6,132 bases of DNA from Burkholderiaceae bacterium (GTDB taxonomy: Bacteria > Pseudomonadota > Gammaproteobacteria > Burkholderiales > Burkholderiaceae). How positions within the stretch are numbered: position 1 is the first letter of the stretch; every line of letters starts with the position of its first letter. Made by a program: the position numbers and the translations under genes. The DNA lies in contig JANWUU010000227.1 of assembly GCA_025057735.1 (NCBI GenBank), positions 1 to 6,132 of the forward strand. Direction: 5' to 3'. Shown here in pieces: positions 4,015 through 6,132 of the stretch. Below the pieces are notes generated by a model, which worked only from the letters and a program-made list of their open reading frames with translations, was not told where the DNA came from and did no database searches.

Positions 4015-6042
4015 CTACCGCGCGCCGGTGCCGGTGCTGGCAACCGCCCGCGCCTCCCACCAGGCGCGCGCGGCCGCTGCCGGCCAGGGATGGCGCAGCA
4101 GGATAAAGTCGAGCGCCTCAATCAGGTCGGCGGCAAACTGCGGCCGCTGCGCCGGGTCCTTGGCTAAGCAAGTGAAAATCAGGTCCGCCAGTTCCTCCGG
4201 CACCGCACGCTCCGGCGGCAGCGGCGGCGGCGCCTTATGCACGACTTGGTAAGCAAGCGCCAGATCGTTGTCGGCGGCGAAGGGCGGCGCGCCGGCCAGC
4301 AGGAAGTAGCCGACCGCCCCCAGCGCGTACAAGTCCGACCGCGGGTCGGCGCTGGCGGCGTTCTCGATGCGCTCCGGCGCCATGTAGGCCGGCGTGCCCA
4401 GCACCTTGAGTGCTCGGGTCAGGTCGCGCGTAGCCTCGGTGCGGATGTCCTTGACTAAGCCGAAATCCAGGACCTTAACCACGTCGTATTCGCCGCCGCG
4501 CCGGCAGAGCATCACGTTGGCCGGCTTGATGTCCCGGTGCACGAGGCCGAGCGCATGCGCCTCGGACAGCGAGCCGGCGATGCCGCGCAGCACGTGCGCC
4601 ACCCGCGCCGGCGGCAGTGGCCCGTGGGCCTCCACCAGTTGTTGCAACGTCAGGCCGTCGAGGTACTCCATCGCATAAAAGGGTTGCCCCTGCGGCGTGC
4701 GACCGTAGTCGAACACCTCTACCGTGTTCGGATGCATCAGCTGGCTAGCCAGTTTCACCTCGCGGTCAAAGCGCGCCAGCATCTCGTCGTTGGTCACGGC
4801 CAGCTCGATGATCTTCACGGCCGTGGGCCGCTTCAGCAGGCGGTGCCGCGCGCGGTACACGCGCGCCATGCCCCCGTGACCGACCTCTTCCAGCAGTTCG
4901 TAGTTGCCGACCCGCTGCGCCTCGCGGACGGCGCGCCGCAATCGGACGATGCGCGCCAGCGCCACCAGCAGGAACAGCAGCGCCGCCCCCGCGGCCAGCA
5001 GCACCGCCAGAAAGGCGCGCTGCAGCCGCGCCAGCGGCGCGTACGCCTCGGCCTCGGCGACCTCGACGGCGACGCCGAAGCCGTACTGCGGCAGCCAGCG
5101 CCAGGCGCCGACCACGCGCACGCCCACGTAATTGTTGTAGGCTGCGGTCATCTCGCCGCGGTCTGCGCTCGGGGGTGTCGCGCTGCGCGCCGCGATGGCG
5201 GCCTGCACAAGCGCGGTGAGTGCCCCCTCGGGAGACTCGGGATCGCGCAGCGCCAGCGCCAGAATTTCACTTTCGTGCGGTGCGATGCGTCCCGCATCGA
5301 CCAACCGCGTGCGAAAGCGGCTCTTCGACAGCATGCGGCCGGCTAGGTCGAAGGCGTAAGCCTCGCCGCTTTCGCCCAAGCGGGCCGCGGCGAAGACGGC
5401 GGAGAAGCGGTCGTCGGCGTATTTGCCGATGAACAGCGCGCCGGCCGGCGTGTCATCGTCGTCGCGCACCGGGGCGGCGACCCAGACCAGCGGCCGCGCC
5501 GCTGCCCCGCCGGTCTCCTGCGGCTCCTCGCGCAGCGGGCCGGTAAAGGACGGCGCGCCGCGCAGCGCCTCGGCCAGCGGCCGGGCCAGCGCGGGTGCGA
5601 GCGCGCGGCCGCAGTCCCGCGCCTGGCGTGCGGCCACCACCCGGCCGTCGCGGCCGACCAGCAACGCGGCCGGCGCGGTTTCCGGCCCCAGGAGCGCGTC
5701 GAGCGCCGCCACCAACTGCTGCCGCGCCGGTCCGCGGCAGGCGGCCTCCTCGTGCAGCAACGTCCGCGCGGCGGCGCGCAGGCGCGGCTCGCGCGCCCAG
5801 CGCTCCGCGTTCAGTTGCTTTTCGCGCACCCACAGATCGAGCGCGGCGACCTCGGTGTCGAGCAGTGCCTGCAGGTGGCTGACGGTGATCGCCACCAGTG
5901 CGTTGCGTACGCCCACGTAGATCCACGCGGCGGCCCCCACCAACAGCGCGAAGGCGGCCGCCGTCGTCCACGGCCGCCGGCGCGCGATCTCGAGCGCGCG
6001 CGCCGACAGCGAAAACTCGAGCTGGTCGGGCGGGACGCTCAC
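4015..6042 (-). CDS. Transmembrane Ser/Thr protein kinase with N-terminal Cache-like sensor and C-terminal Hanks-type kinase domain
   Basis: A 675-residue membrane kinase. A basic cytoplasmic N-tail (1-25) leads to helix one (about 26-45), an extracytoplasmic region (about 46-340), helix two (about 343-366) and a kinase domain (about 381-650). The outer region resembles a double-Cache sensor: a long first helix, LLVGRDGRVVAA (127-138), LVWVAAPVRD (185-194), GALFIGKYADDRF (201-213) and GVAVEVAEAEAYAPLARL (323-340). The kinase is complete: Gly loop GHGGMARVYRA (388-398), Lys410 in AVKII, Glu428, HRDIKPANV (502-510, catalytic D504), DFG (526-528), GTPAYMAPE (549-557) and D570. The activation loop carries T535, T538, T542 and T550 as possible autophosphorylation sites. 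A Trp-rich tail (W653, W661, W662) follows. The start is GTG, overlapping the previous gene's stop as GTGA with no clear ribosome site, so translation is probably coupled. The ligand and substrates are unknown. The kinase call is secure; the Cache call is from pattern only. Confidence 0.95.
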   Translation of the reverse strand: MSVPPDQLEFSLSARALEIARRRPWTTAAAFALLVGAAAWIYVGVRNALVAITVSHLQALLDTEVAALDLWVREKQLNAERWAREPRLRAAARTLLHEEAACRGPARQQLVAALDALLGPETAPAALLVGRDGRVVAARQARDCGRALAPALARPLAEALRGAPSFTGPLREEPQETGGAAARPLVWVAAPVRDDDDTPAGALFIGKYADDRFSAVFAAARLGESGEAYAFDLAGRMLSKSRFRTRLVDAGRIAPHESEILALALRDPESPEGALTALVQAAIAARSATPPSADRGEMTAAYNNYVGVRVVGAWRWLPQYGFGVAVEVAEAEAYAPLARLQRAFLAVLLAAGAALLFLLVALARIVRLRRAVREAQRVGNYELLEEVGHGGMARVYRARHRLLKRPTAVKIIELAVTNDEMLARFDREVKLASQLMHPNTVEVFDYGRTPQGQPFYAMEYLDGLTLQQLVEAHGPLPPARVAHVLRGIAGSLSEAHALGLVHRDIKPANVMLCRRGGEYDVVKVLDFGLVKDIRTEATRDLTRALKVLGTPAYMAPERIENAASADPRSDLYALGAVGYFLLAGAPPFAADNDLALAYQVVHKAPPPLPPERAVPEELADLIFTCLAKDPAQRPQFAADLIEALDFILLRHPWPAAAARAWWEARAVASTGTGAR

Positions 6043-6132
6043 GAAACGGCGGGCAGGATCGCCGCCACCGCCGCGGTCAGCCGCTTCGCGTAGCCGATGT
6101 GCAGGAACTCGTTCGGGCCGTGCGCGTTGGAC
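6039..6132 (-). CDS. M20-family metallopeptidase, C-terminal fragment (cut by window edge)
   Basis: Only the last 30 codons are present, ending in TGA at 6041-6039. The peptide starts SNAHGPNEFLHIGYAKRL, which is characteristic of the C-terminus of M20-type zinc peptidases and deacylases (the ArgE/DapE/CPG2 group). The His in the NAHGPNE motif corresponds to the family's late zinc ligand (His385 in CPG2, His349 in DapE). The substrate cannot be told from this fragment; amidohydrolase, dipeptidase and carboxypeptidase activities all occur in the family. The stop codon overlaps the GTG start of the kinase gene by four bases, so the two are probably in one operon. Confidence 0.85.
   Translation of the reverse strand, partial: SNAHGPNEFLHIGYAKRLTAAVAAILPAVS

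Noticed and set aside
4018..4045. Short direct repeat gccggtgccggtgctgg near the kinase stop
   Set aside because: It is coding for the kinase C-terminal TGTGAR residues, so codon repetition explains it.
4537..5346. 269-codon open frame on the plus strand opposite the kinase
   Set aside because: The kinase on the other strand has every catalytic motif. This frame is His/Gln/Arg-rich antisense translation, typical of high-GC DNA, with no recognisable domain.

Overview
This is a high-GC, gene-dense window (about two thirds G+C by eye) with the look of a betaproteobacterial chromosome, or a closely related gammaproteobacterial one. The main reason is the rsmI <> lpoA-yraN-...-dolP block. It has the same order and divergent arrangement as the yraL-yraM-yraN-(yraO)-yraP region of Enterobacteria, but with the short, one-domain LpoA typical of Betaproteobacteria. 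There are eight protein-coding genes, six complete and two cut by the window edges. No RNA gene, insertion sequence, CRISPR array or phage gene is visible, and no gap between genes is longer than 59 bases.

Left part (1-1474, minus strand, read right to left): a lipoprotein with two BON domains (DolP-like), then a LemA-family membrane protein, then the first 54 codons of a membrane protein that is probably the M48-type metallopeptidase usually encoded after lemA. A GC-rich hairpin fills the short gap between the last two.

Centre (1505-4000): yraN (predicted nuclease fold) and lpoA (lipoprotein activator of a penicillin-binding protein) overlap by ATGA and lie on the minus strand. rsmI (16S rRNA C1402 2'-O-methyltransferase) diverges on the plus strand. 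The best starts of lpoA and rsmI share one CATG tetranucleotide, so there is no intergenic space and each promoter must lie inside the other gene. The SIS-domain gene diaA, which sits between yraN and dolP in E. coli, is absent here.

Right part (4015-6132, minus strand): the end of an M20-family metallopeptidase overlaps by GTGA with a 675-residue transmembrane Ser/Thr protein kinase. The kinase has an unusual order: membrane helix, extracytoplasmic Cache-like sensor, second helix, then a complete Hanks-type kinase domain at the C-terminus. It is convergent with rsmI across 14 bases, with no visible terminator.

Much of the window concerns the cell envelope: LpoA stimulates peptidoglycan synthesis, DolP maintains the outer membrane, LemA/M48 is a membrane proteolysis cassette, and the kinase senses the periplasm. 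The kinase is the least conventional element. A wholly new system is not evident.
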